Source: Drosophila miranda (Eukaryota; Arthropoda; Insecta; Diptera; Drosophilidae). Taken from it: a stretch of DNA of 64,000 bases. The DNA lies in the NCBI RefSeq assembly GCF_003369915.1, contig NC_046676.1, positions 8,711,501 to 8,775,500 of the forward strand, read 5' to 3'. Shown piece by piece: positions 22,408-33,969 of this stretch. Below the pieces are notes generated by a model, which saw nothing but the letters and a program-made list of their open reading frames with translations, searched no databases and had not been told where the DNA came from. Position 1 is the stretch's first letter. Each line of letters starts with the position of its first letter. The position numbers were made by a program, and so were the translations under genes.

Positions 22408-23676
22408 GGATGGACTCTCACCAAATATATTTATTTCGCTTCTTGTTTCGTTAAATGAGTTGAGTTTCTTCCAACATAGGCAGACAAACGTACACCCACC
22501 CAAAAAGCAATCGAAATTGTATCAGTGTATTAAAATTCATGCTAAGAAGGCCACCAAATCAAACAAGATGTGTGTCTATAAAACTATGGAACTTGGGGTG
22601 GTTCAGTGCCCATCATTGTCATCATCATTATGCTTTAGAACATATGTCTGGGATCGGGGATTGGGGTCTGCCATCCTTTTGACACTTAACTGGCCGCCTA
22701 ATTATGGCCAGGGGTTGGCCACAAAAGCGAATAGAGGCATGTAGAACATAGCAGGTGACTCTGCCTATCTATTTCGATGGGAACAAAACTATTCTCCTTC
22801 CTGAAAGTGATTAGAATCTGGAAATTGAGCGAGTCCAAGGTCCACTTAAGGGAGTACGAGTACATGGTAGATTTCGTTCCTACAACTCCAGTCAGTTGTT
22901 GCAATTCACAGTCCAGTCCGAAGCTCATCCCAGCTCTGAGGGACGCGACCCTTGAGCCTTCAGCTATTACCCTTTTGGCCGAAACATTTAAATTGTCAAC
23001 ACCAGGACAAAAGAGCGAAGGACCTGTCCTCAATGTGCTCTCGCCCCCACCCACCCACATGTGCGGGTCGAGCCAAACACGCATGTGATCCCGGCCAGGT
23101 GTTATTTATTGCCTTTCTAATCGTTGCGGCATAATCTATTAGCACCCCCCACCGCACCGGATCCAGGACGAGACCACGACAATAGCTCGGTGTCCTTTGA
23201 TTTTTTTGCGCTTGCACATTAGAGGCAATTATTATTATTGTTTTAGTTTTGAGGCTTTTGCTGCTGCTTGTCATTGGCCTTTGCTTTGCGTTTTATGCCT
23301 TTCCTTGGTAATTGGGCGAGTCCCAAGAAAAACATTAATCAAGCGACTTGACGTGTGAGAGAAATGAGGAATATACCCCTGAACATATACATATGTTTTG
23401 TTTATTTGGTGTGGATGTGGTACTAAAAAAAACCAAAGAAGGATTCGTTAATCAAAGTTATCTACAAAGGGCATAAATAGATGGCTCCGCCAGGAAGCAT
23501 ATCCATGTTTCTCAGTCTACAGCAATAGTCAATGTTTGCTTAAAAACCGAACTACTCCAGCACCGTCTCCGTTGTGTTCGATTGTGTTGTGGGTGTTCAA
23601 AAATTTAATTAAGAACTATTGGAGTGCTATATGAATGACTATGTTATACTTCGTATACCAAGAAAAGGAAATACGT
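22408..23676. other. Intergenic, 1.27 kb
   Basis: No gene recognised. Open frames on both strands are short and lack domain or splice support. This stretch leads into the decayed Tudor gene. Confidence 0.5.
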
Positions 23677-26089
23677 TTACAGATCAAGATCAGAATCATA
23701 TGGTTTAGGACCGTCCTCATCGGGCTGTGCATAGCCGCGCTTTATCAGTTGCTCGGCCAGATCGCCAGAATCTCAAAGCCAGCACCACGTCTTCCTCCAC
23801 GTTGAGTATGTCCAACATATGCGGTTTCTGCTCGAACTGACTCTTGGCCCCTAGGACATCATTCTTGATCCATACCAGAGGAGAAGAGACATCTACAATT
23901 TGGGCATAGACTACCGTGGAACTGCATTTCCACAATGCTTCCTAATTTTCTTGGAAATGGCGGATCAAACTCGGTTTTCGGCAGAGCGTCTACCACCTCA
24001 AAGTCCTTGGTGACGCCCTGAGGTGCAAAGAACTCATGCAACAAGCGACAGTGTCTACCTAATGGGAAACATGAATTTTATCAAGACTTTTCTTGGGAGT
24101 TTGATTGTTTTCTATGCACAGACTTACCCTTGAAGCAGCCATTGAGATTAAGATCGTAATGCCCACAGATTCCTTGTTCGTCTTTGGGCCTGAAGCCCAG
24201 TACAGCCTTTAAGGAGTCACTGGTGCCTTCATCAATCGTGTTTAGCATGGCCATGTCTGCCTCACTTAACTGTGGGCCCCCGTATGGCATGTCCCTAACT
24301 GCCTTGCCTAACTGCGGGCTTTGGGGGTCTGCTTTTGACTGATCTGGGTAGGAATCAACTGCCAAGAGCTCTGCTGGTGGGCAAGAGGAAGTGGACTGAT
24401 CTTTAATAGAACAGATTTCCTTGGTAAGCTGTGGGTCCTGTCGCTTGGCGGTGGTTGGAGCCGCGGAATCGGACTCTACTCCATTAGAATCGACTGCCAC
24501 TCCTAACTGTGGCCCATTTGTCTTGGTTGGCACGGACTGATCTTGAATAGAATCGGCTGCAGCTGATTTGACAGGATTTTGACGGCCAGTTCAACTATTA
24601 AATCGTCACATTTTTCCAAAACACGCAAGGCCACTCTTGTCAATCGGAACTCGGTCATATGGGAGACATCGCCTTCTTTGAAGAAGCATCTGATGGCCTC
24701 CTCCGGCAGCAGCCGTATGTCATCTGGTAGGGCAAATATATTCTCGTCGCCAGTCATGTGTATATGCTCGCCGAAATCAATCAAATAGGCATCATAGCCA
24801 CCCTCATCCACATAATCATTGATTGTGACACGTGGAATGACCCCGTAGTGGCAATCGTACACCGCAAATATCTCCCCAAAGCTATGTTTAGATGCATCAA
24901 TTCAGCCTTTATCACACTTCCCTCTGGAAAGGCGGCTATGTTCTTTACGATCTGATGATAGATTTCACTGCTGGATGTTGTTCTTCCGCATTTCGGTGGC
25001 TCGAGGATACGTTTACGTGGTGAAACAGGCAGCATGGTTTTTGTTTTAGCGGAAACAGTGGCCGTGTCCTGTAGCTGTGCTGAAGTGTGCTGTGGGGACG
25101 TAATGGGCTTTGCTTTTTGCTTTGGGACTTCTGCATCCGGTTTATTCAACCAACTCGAACGCGTTGATAGCGAAAGACTATCCGAAACCGGCCTGGCTGG
25201 ACACTGTGTTGACTCCACATCTCGCACTGCCGCTCCCTTAGAACGCTGCAATGCGATCTAGAGAAGCAGGCTAGAACACAGACTGATAACAGGTGGAACA
25301 GTACCACCACCTGCAAAACCTCGAAGATAATGTGCAAGGAACGCAACGAGAAACTTAGCCACTACCTACTGCACCTACCACGAAAAGACTGTAGATTGCT
25401 AGTGGGAATACTTACAGGTCACTGTCTGGCTGCTGCACATGCAGCTAAGCTAGGCATCACCAACAGAGACAGTTGTAGGAAATGTGATGAACCTGGGGCT
25501 ATCGAAACCCTGGAACATCTCATCTGCTACTGTCCGGCTCTCTCAAGGGCAAGGAGGAGATACCTGGGCGCCCCAGTGCTGGCATCACTGGAAGATGCCT
25601 CCAAAAGGACGCCACAGGAACTGCTGGCCTATGCTAAAAACACCTCGATTCTCCTAACCTAACCTAACCTACCGCTGCCGACTGATCAATTGGAATTACA
25701 TATATACTTGGATTCCGCCATTTGTTGGATTATCGGTCGTCGGTGTGGACGTTCAATCAAGATATTTTCAACTACAATCCCATCTTTGTTAGTGTTCGTG
25801 ACGAAGTCATTGCGCTGCAGAGGCTCGGCGATGTCGGCGACCAAAGATTCGAGACTGTTTAGTGCATGTTACACTTGATCACACATTTATTGAAACTATT
25901 CATGCTGCTTAGCAAGGCATCGTGCAGACCGATAGGTTCTCGATCCGTCTTAGCCATGTTCACCCAACGATGATGAAGATCTGTGTACAAAACATCCAAG
26001 TGACGCCTAAAGTTGTTTAATTTAGCGTGCATTTTATCGACATTTTTCTCGAGCAGCTGCTTTACTGCAAAAATATCATTCAAATCCAT
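23677..26089 (-). pseudogene. Degenerate Tudor/CCCH gene copy (Krimper-like architecture)
   Basis: Pieces of one protein can be read in order on minus but in changing frames. 26089-25862 is an N-terminal helical segment starting MDLNDIFAVKQLLEKNVDKM. A frame change follows into 25859-25690 (SLESLVADIAEPLQRNDF). A LINE fragment intervenes. 25250-24880 is a Ser/Lys-rich linker. A frame change near 24880 leads to a Tudor-type domain at 24880-24590 (YDAYLIDFGEHIH). Another frame change comes at about 24580, then an acidic linker and a CCCH finger (C-x9-C-x5-C-x3-H) whose coding is split by an intact intron at about 24125-24059. Two more frame changes follow in a second Tudor-like region, and the end is DGPKPYDSDLDL at 23677. 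At least five frame changes plus the insertion argue against function. The retained intron shows it was not a retrocopy. The layout (helical N-terminus, Tudor domains, zinc finger) recalls the piRNA-pathway protein Krimper, but that identity is tentative. Confidence 0.7.
25252..25675 (+). mobile_element. 5'-truncated LINE (LOA/Bilbo-like 3' end)
   Basis: An open stretch runs from about 25258 to the stop near 25662. It encodes the C-terminal part of a non-LTR element polyprotein, after or within RNase H: TGHCLAAAHAAKLGI, then a Cys/His knuckle (CRKC...H..CYC) and SRARRRYLG. This terminal arrangement is typical of I/LOA/Bilbo/jockey-group elements. Only the 3' end is present, as expected for target-primed reverse transcription. 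Instead of poly-A it ends in CCTAACCTAACCTAACC-like repeats at 25655-25672. It sits inside the degenerate Tudor gene in opposite orientation. Confidence 0.75.
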
Positions 26090-26846
26090 TGCTTATAAAC
26101 GTTATAAATTACAACACTGGAATTATCGTTAAAATATACCGACCCTCAGAAATATACCAAAATCTACCGTCTCATTTTAAAAATATACCGTAAATATACT
26201 GACGAATTCAAGTTATATTTTACATATTCCTCGATTTTGATATTCCGTAGAATATTACTAGCTAGATAGAACATAGGCCTGCCCACATAATTTTATCCGA
26301 ATAATCAATCAATTTCCTACTTGACTGCCTTATTAAATAATTGACTTTGATTGGTTTTTGCGTCTCGTATGATGAAGAACCGAACTTAAGCCCCCTATAT
26401 TTCAATAGTTAAACTACTTGAGTTAAATGGCGGAATATATTAACGATTGTAAATTCTTCTTGTAGATCCATCCTCTTCATCCTTTTTAACTACACGATAA
26501 CTACACCTTTATTTAATTAAAATTAATTTATGTTAAAATTTGGATTCCAATTTTGATATGTTTTTTACCTATTAATACATTTAATTAGATTCCTGTATAT
26601 ATATCTCGATTCCAATACATAAACTACACAACTTCGTTGAGATAGTTTTAAACTTTATAGATAACTCTTACTCCTTTTTAAAATTATTTAACTTTTTTTC
26701 GATATAATTGTTTTGCAACCGTAGGTCCGAGTTGTTTTCGAGCACTGCTTCAAGCGTTAAAAAATACCTAAAAATATATATAAATCGTGCGTTGCGAGTT
26801 GCGCTTCTTTTCTGTGCATTTTTTATTTTATTAAAGGAGATTTAAA
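26090..26846. other. Region between the Tudor pseudogene and Nup75
   Basis: AT-rich. Near the pseudogene start (26130-26200) lie several AAATATACC words; their reverse complement resembles the Ohler motif 6 core element GTATATTT. Copy 1 of the four-copy promoter-associated repeat lies at about 26376-26560. The Nup75 promoter must be in the right part. Confidence 0.5.
26376..26560 (-). repeat. Promoter-associated repeat, copy 1 (partial)
   Basis: Read on minus, this shares with copies 2-4 the segment from ATCTACAAG through TTTACAAT, the TTAACTATTGAAAT area and the AGGGGGCTTAAGTTC block. Its outer part matches copy 4 at GTGTAGTTA.CGTGTAGTTA. The middle portion is missing or highly diverged. 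It lies about 290 bp upstream of the Tudor pseudogene start, in the sense direction. Confidence 0.55.
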
Positions 26847-29165
26847 ATGAATGATAACACAGTATCCACTTTTGTGAGTAGTTTTGTATGATATATTGTT
26901 ATCTGTTAACCAAATAACGAACCGTTTTAGGAGCTTGGCGACGCCCTGGCCACCCGCTTTGGAAACACACTCACCGGCGTTTTTGTGCCGGGTTCTAAAA
27001 TAGCGCTCAGTGCCTACCGTCACGTCAAGTGGAATTCAAGAGATGTCCCCAGCGAAACAGCCGGCCAGGATCCCGTGCTCATCTATCTGGCTCAAGAGAC
27101 TACACTGTTCGACGAGCCTGTACTGCGAAGTCTGCTTGCCGAGTCGAACATCACCTTTGCAACGTTGCAAGAATTGGGTCAGAAGGCTCCAAGGGCAGAA
27201 TATCTGAGAATTTCACACACGTACCGCAGTGTAGTGCGGGCCAGCCTTGAGAGGCTGGAGCATGCTAAAAAGTCGCCAGAGGTACAGATGGATGGAGAGC
27301 GTCAGCAACGCATTAGCGAAACCGTCATTGTCTTCTATGCGGCAGAGTGCCTCTGGCATCTCTTCGAGATTCTCTACATGCAGCAAAGTCAACTTATTGT
27401 TCCCCAGCTGCTCAACTGGGCACGTTTTTATGCACCGCAAATCGAGGATCGAGCGACCGATTTTCTACTGATGGCTGAAGAGGCCAGTGAGAATGATGAT
27501 TATTGGAACGTTCTAAAGTCTCTAGTCATGGTTGGCGCCCTGGACGTCACACGTGCCATCCTTCGCCAGAATCGCAAGGCTAGCCAACCAGCTTTCAAGG
27601 CAGTAGAACTGATACTTGCATCCATGCCCGTCTGTAAGGAAGGATTTCCACTGAAGAAGTTCAACTCGCAATGGGAGCATTGGCATGTGGATGCGGAGCG
27701 TAAGATCCAGGCAAATGCATTTCAGTCTGAGCCAGAGCTCGAGCAGATCCTTCAGCTTGTCACAGGCAGCAATGAGCACTGGGATGCCGGCATCAAGGAG
27801 TCAAACGAATGGTACGAGTTCCTACCTGGCTACCTGCTCTACACCAAACCCACCTGCAAGCCCTTCGAGCTGAAAATTGCTGCGGCCAATTGGTTGAATC
27901 GGTGGACACTTCTCCGGCCCTGCAGCCAGTTGAACAACATGGCCCGAATGATCTCGCAGCTCATGGAGCATGATCTAAGGCTCTTCATTTATGATACCCA
28001 GAGGATCAACGACACCAATTGGCTAACCACACATATGATTGATTTGATCTATCATTCCGGAGAGTTAAAGGGCTATTTTGAGCAAAACAACATGTAAGAT
28101 GATTTCATTTTTAAGTTGTTCGTTTTTCTTTGTTAACGATTTATCATACATTTTTAGTGATCTTCCGGCACTGCGCCACTCTATGATATACGAGTATGGC
28201 AGCTATTTGATGAGCACACGGAGCCTATGGCAGCTGGGAATTGATTATTTGGACTGTTGCAAGCAGGAAGGTAAAGCGGCCATGGAGCTACTTCTGCCTC
28301 GCATATCGCTGCGTAGCGACCGGCATGCCCTTAAGATCATGAGCGTAGCCAGGAAGCGGGGCCTGATTGATGTGGAGCAGGAGATATGCAAAGTCCTGTC
28401 CAGGCAATCATTCGATGATGAGCGCTATGGCAACGCCTTAGAATGGGGCATACGGTCTAAGGATGTGCTGTTGGTCACGGGAATAGCTGACTTTATATTG
28501 AAGGTGACGCCATATATCCAAAATCATAAGCATTAATCAAAGCATTCTCTTACCCGTCGTTATAGAATTATTCTCGGACGGGCAATATGCTTTGTCCGGA
28601 TGTCATTGTCCACATTAAAAGTAGCATGTTCATCTCGCCGCGATTAGTTTTCCTCTTCAAGTACTTTGAGTTCTACGAGCTATATCGCAACCGTGATTTT
28701 CTGGCTGCGGTCGAGCTACTGGTCAATCTATTGAACTCCAAAATAACTCCAGATTAGTAAGTGTTTAATTTGAAAGAGATCCGATCCATGCAATTTAAAT
28801 GTTTTTCCCCCACACCAGCTTCTGGCCCTCTTTGCTCATTGACACAGTGCCACTGCTGGAGTCGAAGGATCCGAAAATCTTCTCAAATGAAACTGTAGCG
28901 ATTCTGCATCATTTGGAGACGGAGCTGGTGCCCATTATAGAGCGTAACACGGACAAATTAGGAAACGTATGTTGTCCAAAGCAGACCCCTACAATTTGTA
29001 AGCAAATTTTAATGTATTCTTTTAAACCAGCAGAAAAATGCAGAGACCGTGTTCAAGGACTATCGCGCGGAAAATATAGATGAGATTCTCAATATTTTGC
29101 GCCTGGCATGCGCGCGCAATTTGGCCAGGTCCCTAGTTATTGAAAACACAAGTCCAGAATCGTAA
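26847..29165 (+). CDS. Nup75: Nucleoporin Nup75 (Nup85 homologue)
   Basis: Six exons: 26847-26873, 26931-28093, 28158-28503, 28566-28756, 28819-28966 and 29031-29165. They give 669 residues; D. melanogaster Nup75 is of nearly the same length as I recall. The product is an all-helical ACE1-type solenoid without transmembrane or enzyme motifs. Recognisable Nup85 segments include FYAAECLWHLFEILYMQQS and SYLMSTRSLWQLGIDYLDCC. Nup85/Nup75 is a core arm of the Y-shaped Nup107-160 scaffold complex of the nuclear pore. The first exon is only 27 nt (MNDNTVSTF), and the start relies on it. The last acceptor is ambiguous by one codon (CAG.CAG). No defects were seen. Confidence 0.92.
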
Positions 29166-30539
29166 ATTTGAATGCATTTTTAATATAATATATTTTTGTA
29201 TTTTCTTTCCAATACATCGTAATTTGTTATACACCTTTTTGTTTGCATTTTGCATAACTAATCTGTTATTCATATGATTTTTTGTTTGTTTTTGTTTCTT
29301 GTGCCTCTTTGTCTGCTATTTATTGTACCAACAACGCTACTGACCTTGACTGGCGGCTGCGGCTGCCCATTGACTAAACGGAAATCCAAGCTGCGAGAGG
29401 GGCTGGAGGGATTTTTGCAGTACACATTTATAAGAAACTACGCTCCGCATCAAAACCATTATCCATACCGACTAGACTCTGTTGAGCAAATCTCTCCAAC
29501 AAAATCTCACCGCATTCCAGAAATCGAAACTAGTGTAAACAGTGGGTGGGGTGGTAATGGTATGGTAGGGGATAGCCGTTCTCTGGAATCCGCTGTGCGG
29601 CAAATCAAACAATGTTCAAGCCAACTTTAAAACAAGATTAAAATCCTAGGAAAATAATTGTAAGGGACTTTAGCTTGCACTGAGGGTAACAAGTTTACAC
29701 GCGCATTTCACGCGTATCTAAGAACTATTAAACAACGCACAGAGCACAAAGGGTTGTCCACATATGTATATACTACTCGTATGTATACGTATATAGGGAT
29801 ATATGCATTTATAGTATAGTATCTGTGGTTATATGTATATAATTACTATATATGTTTATGGGGGGTGTTTATCGTTATGAGAATCGCACGGCCTTCTACA
29901 AATATTCGGAATTACAATTAAGTGTGGCTTGGCCCGACTTGGCCAGCCAGCGCTTGGCATTATACAAATTGTCCTTATAAAAAATAATAAAAACTAAACT
30001 ATACTTAGATGAGGAGCCGCAGGGATGGGTGGACAATGTTCAATAATTCGAATGCTTAACAAAATTCTTTCGAACAGATTGCTAAAATATAATTTCTAGG
30101 TAGAATCAGGATTGGGGCCAATTACACCAATCACACAGGCAACAGAAATGACAGAAACCCAATCGAATACTCGATAAATATAGTTGAAACTGAATAGAAC
30201 GCCATAGATAAATCATCATAAATGGTAAAATACTTTTTACACACATTTTTTCAACCAAAAAAATTTAAGATTTGGGTTGGAAATATTGAAAAGAACTAAC
30301 ATTAATAGGCCTCGAAACATTTGGCTATTAAATGGCTTTCAAGTCGGTAGTTATCGAGTAAATATCCCACACGAGACAGCAGTTTGAGATGCAAGATCCT
30401 ATATCCTGTTGCCTAGAGCAGTGTCATTGAGCGACTACGCTGCTTGAGTATTTTCGCTTACGCTATGCCAATATCTGTTTATAACGCGCATACATATGAC
30501 GCGAGTGGTGAGGGTGTGGGGAGTTGGTATCGTGTCTAA
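29166..30539. other. 3' UTR region of naus (and of Nup75)
   Basis: 1.37 kb, AT-rich, with ATGTATATA-type words around 29760-29860. Most is probably the long 3' UTR of naus on minus. A 118-codon plus-strand frame at 29274-29630 with a hydrophobic start is probably chance. Confidence 0.5.
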
Positions 30540-33062
30540 TTAATTATGCTTTGCTGTGCCAGCTCCAGCAGCCGCTGCCACGCTCGTCGAAGATGGAACG
30601 TGCGGGGCTGCAGTTGCTGGCACCGCAGCCGTGACCGATGCTATGGCACTGCCGCTTGTTATGGAGCCCAGGCGGGAGAGAGAGGGCTCCCGCTTGGGCG
30701 GTACAATTGGCTTGGTCGGTATGGGTGGCGGTGCCCCGCGAGCGCCCGCTGGTGGCACCGTCACTGGGGGCACTGCAATGGGAACAGGATGTGGATGCGG
30801 TAGTGTGGCCGTCTGGTCGAGAGCAGCCGCTGCAGCCAGTGCAGCATACTTGCCACCTGGGGCCCGTTGAATGGTGGCCGTGGGCTGCATTTTCGCCGGC
30901 GAGGGAGAAGGTGGCACCGCCACAGTAGCGCTCACACTAGCCGCACTCGCTCCACCATCCACCGATGATGTGACGCTAGCTGTAATGCCAGTGGTTCCAC
31001 TGCTGTTATTGGTGCTGGTGTGGTTGATGACTGTGGGTGCTGTGGCCGTTCCCGTAGGGGCCGTGGCTATCCCAGCGCTGCGTATATTCTGTCCAGGCGC
31101 TATGGAACGGGCTATTCCGGTTTGAGGGCCCGACACCGGCATGCTGCTTACTGTGGCGGTTGGCTGCACAATTTTGGCGATGTTTGCCATTGGTGGTGTG
31201 GCACAAGCGTCGTCTGAAATATGTATTTGTATATGGGCCCGTATTAATATCATGTTTGGGAATAAATCATTAAGAAATTCCTCGGATTCCCGAAGTGTAA
31301 GTGCCCTTGCAGCTGGGACGAAGGAGGAAATGAACTAAGTGCTTGGGGAAGCATTTGCCAATGATGCCGTCTGCAAGGGCAAAGCTGCAGGGTGTGAATG
31401 TTTTGGAGCTCTCTAATAGCCAAAGGCTATTTCTGGCAGCGTTCAGTGCGAGATCCAATGACATGAAGGTGCGTGGCGTGGGTGGGCTGTGTTATAATGG
31501 GTGATTTGATTGGTTGGTGCAACGGTGGAGTGCACAATAGTGGAGAAACGTCACAAAACAAAAAACAAATCACCTTGCAATTGAGTAACATTTTTCTAAC
31601 AAAATATTTCAGCTTCAGAAAGGAATTCGAAAAAAAAGTAATATATGTAGAGTTATAGTTCATATAGAAAACGATAAAGAGGGAAATCATAATTACAACA
31701 GCCACAGTTGGAGTGAGACGGGGGATCCTTCTCTGACACACTCACCGCTGAACTGACGCGCCTTGGTGGCAGCCACCGTTGAGCTGCTACCTGCCAGTTG
31801 TTGCTGCTGTTGCAGTTGCTGCTTCTTCAAAGCCTCGTGCTCGACACGCAGGCCGTTGAGCTCCTGCTCCATCTCTTTGACTCTATTGGGATAGAGAACA
31901 AGCGTTAGTTTAGTGTCTTGTTTAAACAAAAGAAAGAACTACTAACCGAAGCTCCTCTTTGGCCAGCTTGGCCATTATCGCCTTGCGTTCGATCTCCATT
32001 GACTGCGCTTGCTTTTCCATCTCCTCTTCCATGCGTAGCGACTTTTTGCTTTCCTCCTCGAGGCCCTCAGCGATGGTATCCGACCGCTGCTTCTCCTCGG
32101 CCAAGATTTGGGCCAAATCCTCAGAACGCTTGCCTAAAATTTTATTTAATTTGTGATGAATGAGTATTATTAGGTCTGCGACCCCACTCACCCTCTTCAA
32201 TGTACTTCATCAGAATCTTCTTTCGCTCGGCTATCAGGAGGAGGACAATCTGCTTCTGTCGATTGCGCTCGTACTCGAGGGTCTCTTGAAGCCTCTGCAA
32301 TTCCTTCTCCATTCTGGCCACCTGGGTCCGCTCATTCTCAAGATCCTGCTTTAGCTTCGAGCGCTCCATTTCCAGGCCATAGGTGATATCATCGCCCTGG
32401 GCCGTGTCATGCTCGTGCTTGGCTTTCTCCTCTTCAAGTTCCTGCAGCATGCGCTGATTGTTCTCCAGGGATTCGGTGAGTATGTTGACCATGCGGAAAT
32501 GCGTGGCCCTCTGCTTACTGACCATTTGGTACTGCTGCTCCATTTGCTGTTCTATTATCTGCCGCACCTCCATCTCTGCTTGCGCCGCCTGCGTGGAAGA
32601 TTCCCGCGAAATGAGATTCCCATTCATAGCGATCTTATCGCGGAATATAGCCGCATATGGATCATTGGGCTGCACCCGTTTGGTGCGCAACTGGGTGATA
32701 AGTTGCTTCACACGCTCGTTGCGCAAGGCGGCAATGCACACATCCCGAGCCTGCAGCTCGCCCTCCAGATAGTAGAGCATCTTCACCAGCTCGCTGTGCG
32801 GCAGCTCGGAGCGAGTGCGCCCGTTGCTGCTGGAACACGGCGGCTGCTTCTGCACTCCTCCTGGGCCCGGTTTCATGGTCTGAAACTCGTGTGTGGCGCT
32901 CACTGTGTCGCTGCCAGACGCGGACCCGGAACAGTTATCCATCCCGAAGTTGGAGTCGGAATCTGGGTCCATCTGGGTCGGAATCTGGCCCACAAATCGG
33001 GCTGTGCCCCCACTGCTCTCCTCTGCGAATGTCTCCGAACTGCTGTTGGAGTTTTGCTCCAT
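30540..33062 (-). CDS. naus: Nausicaa, CTTNBP2/CTTNBP2NL-type cortactin-binding protein
   Basis: Four coding exons, 33062-32192, 32133-31947, 31882-31746 and 31213-30540, give 622 residues. After a Ser/acidic N-terminus, residues about 85-380 form the CortBP2 N-terminal domain: ELVKMLYYLEGELQARDVCI followed by long coiled coil (QELEEEKAKHEHD, LQRLQETLEYERNR, AERKKILMKYIEEG). The last exon is low complexity (Ala/Pro/Thr) with a Pro-rich SH3 ligand (PPPIPTKP) and basic KREPSLSRL. In flies, Nausicaa/CTTNBP2NL localises to lamellipodia and speeds Arp2/3 branch turnover. It may also attach to STRIPAK, as its mammalian relatives do. A DREF-type site at 33296 and copy 2 of the promoter-associated repeat lie directly upstream. 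Confidence 0.92.
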
Positions 33063-33289
33063 TCTACCAACTTTCTTTACAGCATAAAATTGTTAGCGAG
33101 ACTTGTGGTTGAGACGCAGTTCGCTTGGGGCGTCCTGCTAAATACGATTTCCACTGCAATCACGGGCCGAAACACTTATTCACTTTTTCCCGTGTCTTTA
33201 GCTCACTCGAAGGGGCATTTTAAACTGCAATTGGCACTAATTTAATAAATTCTGGGTCCACAAAATTCTTTGTTGCTGCCGTGAAAAAT

Positions 33290-33535
33290 ATCGAATATCG
33301 ATAAGAAATCGAACTTAGCCCACTTAACGCCCCTCTATTTAAACAGTTCAACGACTTGAGGTAAATAACGGCAAATAATACTGATTGTAAATTATTCTTG
33401 TAGATCCATGCATCGTTCCTCTGAAATTAAACAAAAACCAAGATATCTTTCACCTCAACTGCCCTAAAATTATTCAAGTTTCATTATTTTCGGTGGGATA
33501 TTAAAATACCCCGTGGTCTACAATGGGTTAGTCGA
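33290..33535 (-). repeat. Promoter-associated repeat, copy 2
   Basis: Read on minus it begins AACCCATTGTAG, passes through GCAGTTGAGGTGAAAGAT and GTTGAACTGTTTAAAT, and reaches GGGGCGTTAAGTGGG. All of these align with copies 3 and 4. The terminal Motif 1 pair is absent; a DREF-type TATCGATA (33296-33303) occupies that end. It lies about 230 bp upstream of the naus start codon, in the sense direction. Confidence 0.7.
33296..33303. promoter_or_regulatory. DRE-like site upstream of naus
   Basis: Perfect TATCGATA, about 235 bp upstream of the naus ATG, at the downstream end of repeat copy 2. Confidence 0.5.
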
Positions 33536-33969
33536 TCTCTCTCAAGGATTAAAAACTATGAACTCATAGTTTTATCCAATTATTAAATTAATTCACTAAA
33601 ATAAGGTGTAAATGGTGTGAGGCTAGACATGGTATCAAGAAAATGAGTATGAACGCAGATGTTCCGATAAAATATACCGTCTGTTCCTCAGAAATATACC
33701 GTCTCACAAAGAGAGCATTTTCCACCACAAAATAGAGAGCAAATCCCAAAAAAAAGAGAGCAAGTCCCACCAAACTTCAGCGCCAAATAGAAATTGTTTG
33801 AATGTGAATGAGCGACAAGGATTTAAATGCAATCCATTGGAAGAAGTGCCAACTCTTAAAAAAATGGCGTGCATAGCCAGAGCTACACAGAAGGATTCAG
33901 ATGCTAGCGGCATTGTGCAATTTCGATTTGAATCCACCAAAAAAATAAAGGCATTTCTGGTCTTTGGTT

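Larger units (their letters stand above)
33063..33969. other. naus 5' region and NOA1-like 3' region
   Basis: The left part is the naus promoter and 5' UTR, with TATCGATA at 33296-33303 and repeat copy 2 at about 33290-33535. The right part includes the NOA1-like 3' UTR. AAATATACCGT words occur at about 33670-33710, similar to those at 26130. No gene seen. Confidence 0.5.

Noticed and set aside
29274-29630. 118-codon plus-strand frame with a hydrophobic, signal-like start
   Set aside because: It lies in the presumed naus 3' UTR, has no recognisable domain, and its later residues are of random composition. There is no splice or conservation evidence.
30546-31217. Several plus-strand frames opposite the last naus exon
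   Set aside because: They are shadows of a GC-rich, low-complexity coding exon on the other strand.
32409-33245. 278-codon plus-strand frame
   Set aside because: It is antisense to the coiled-coil exon of naus. Its Leu/His-rich composition is the expected reverse reading of Glu/Gln-rich coding sequence.
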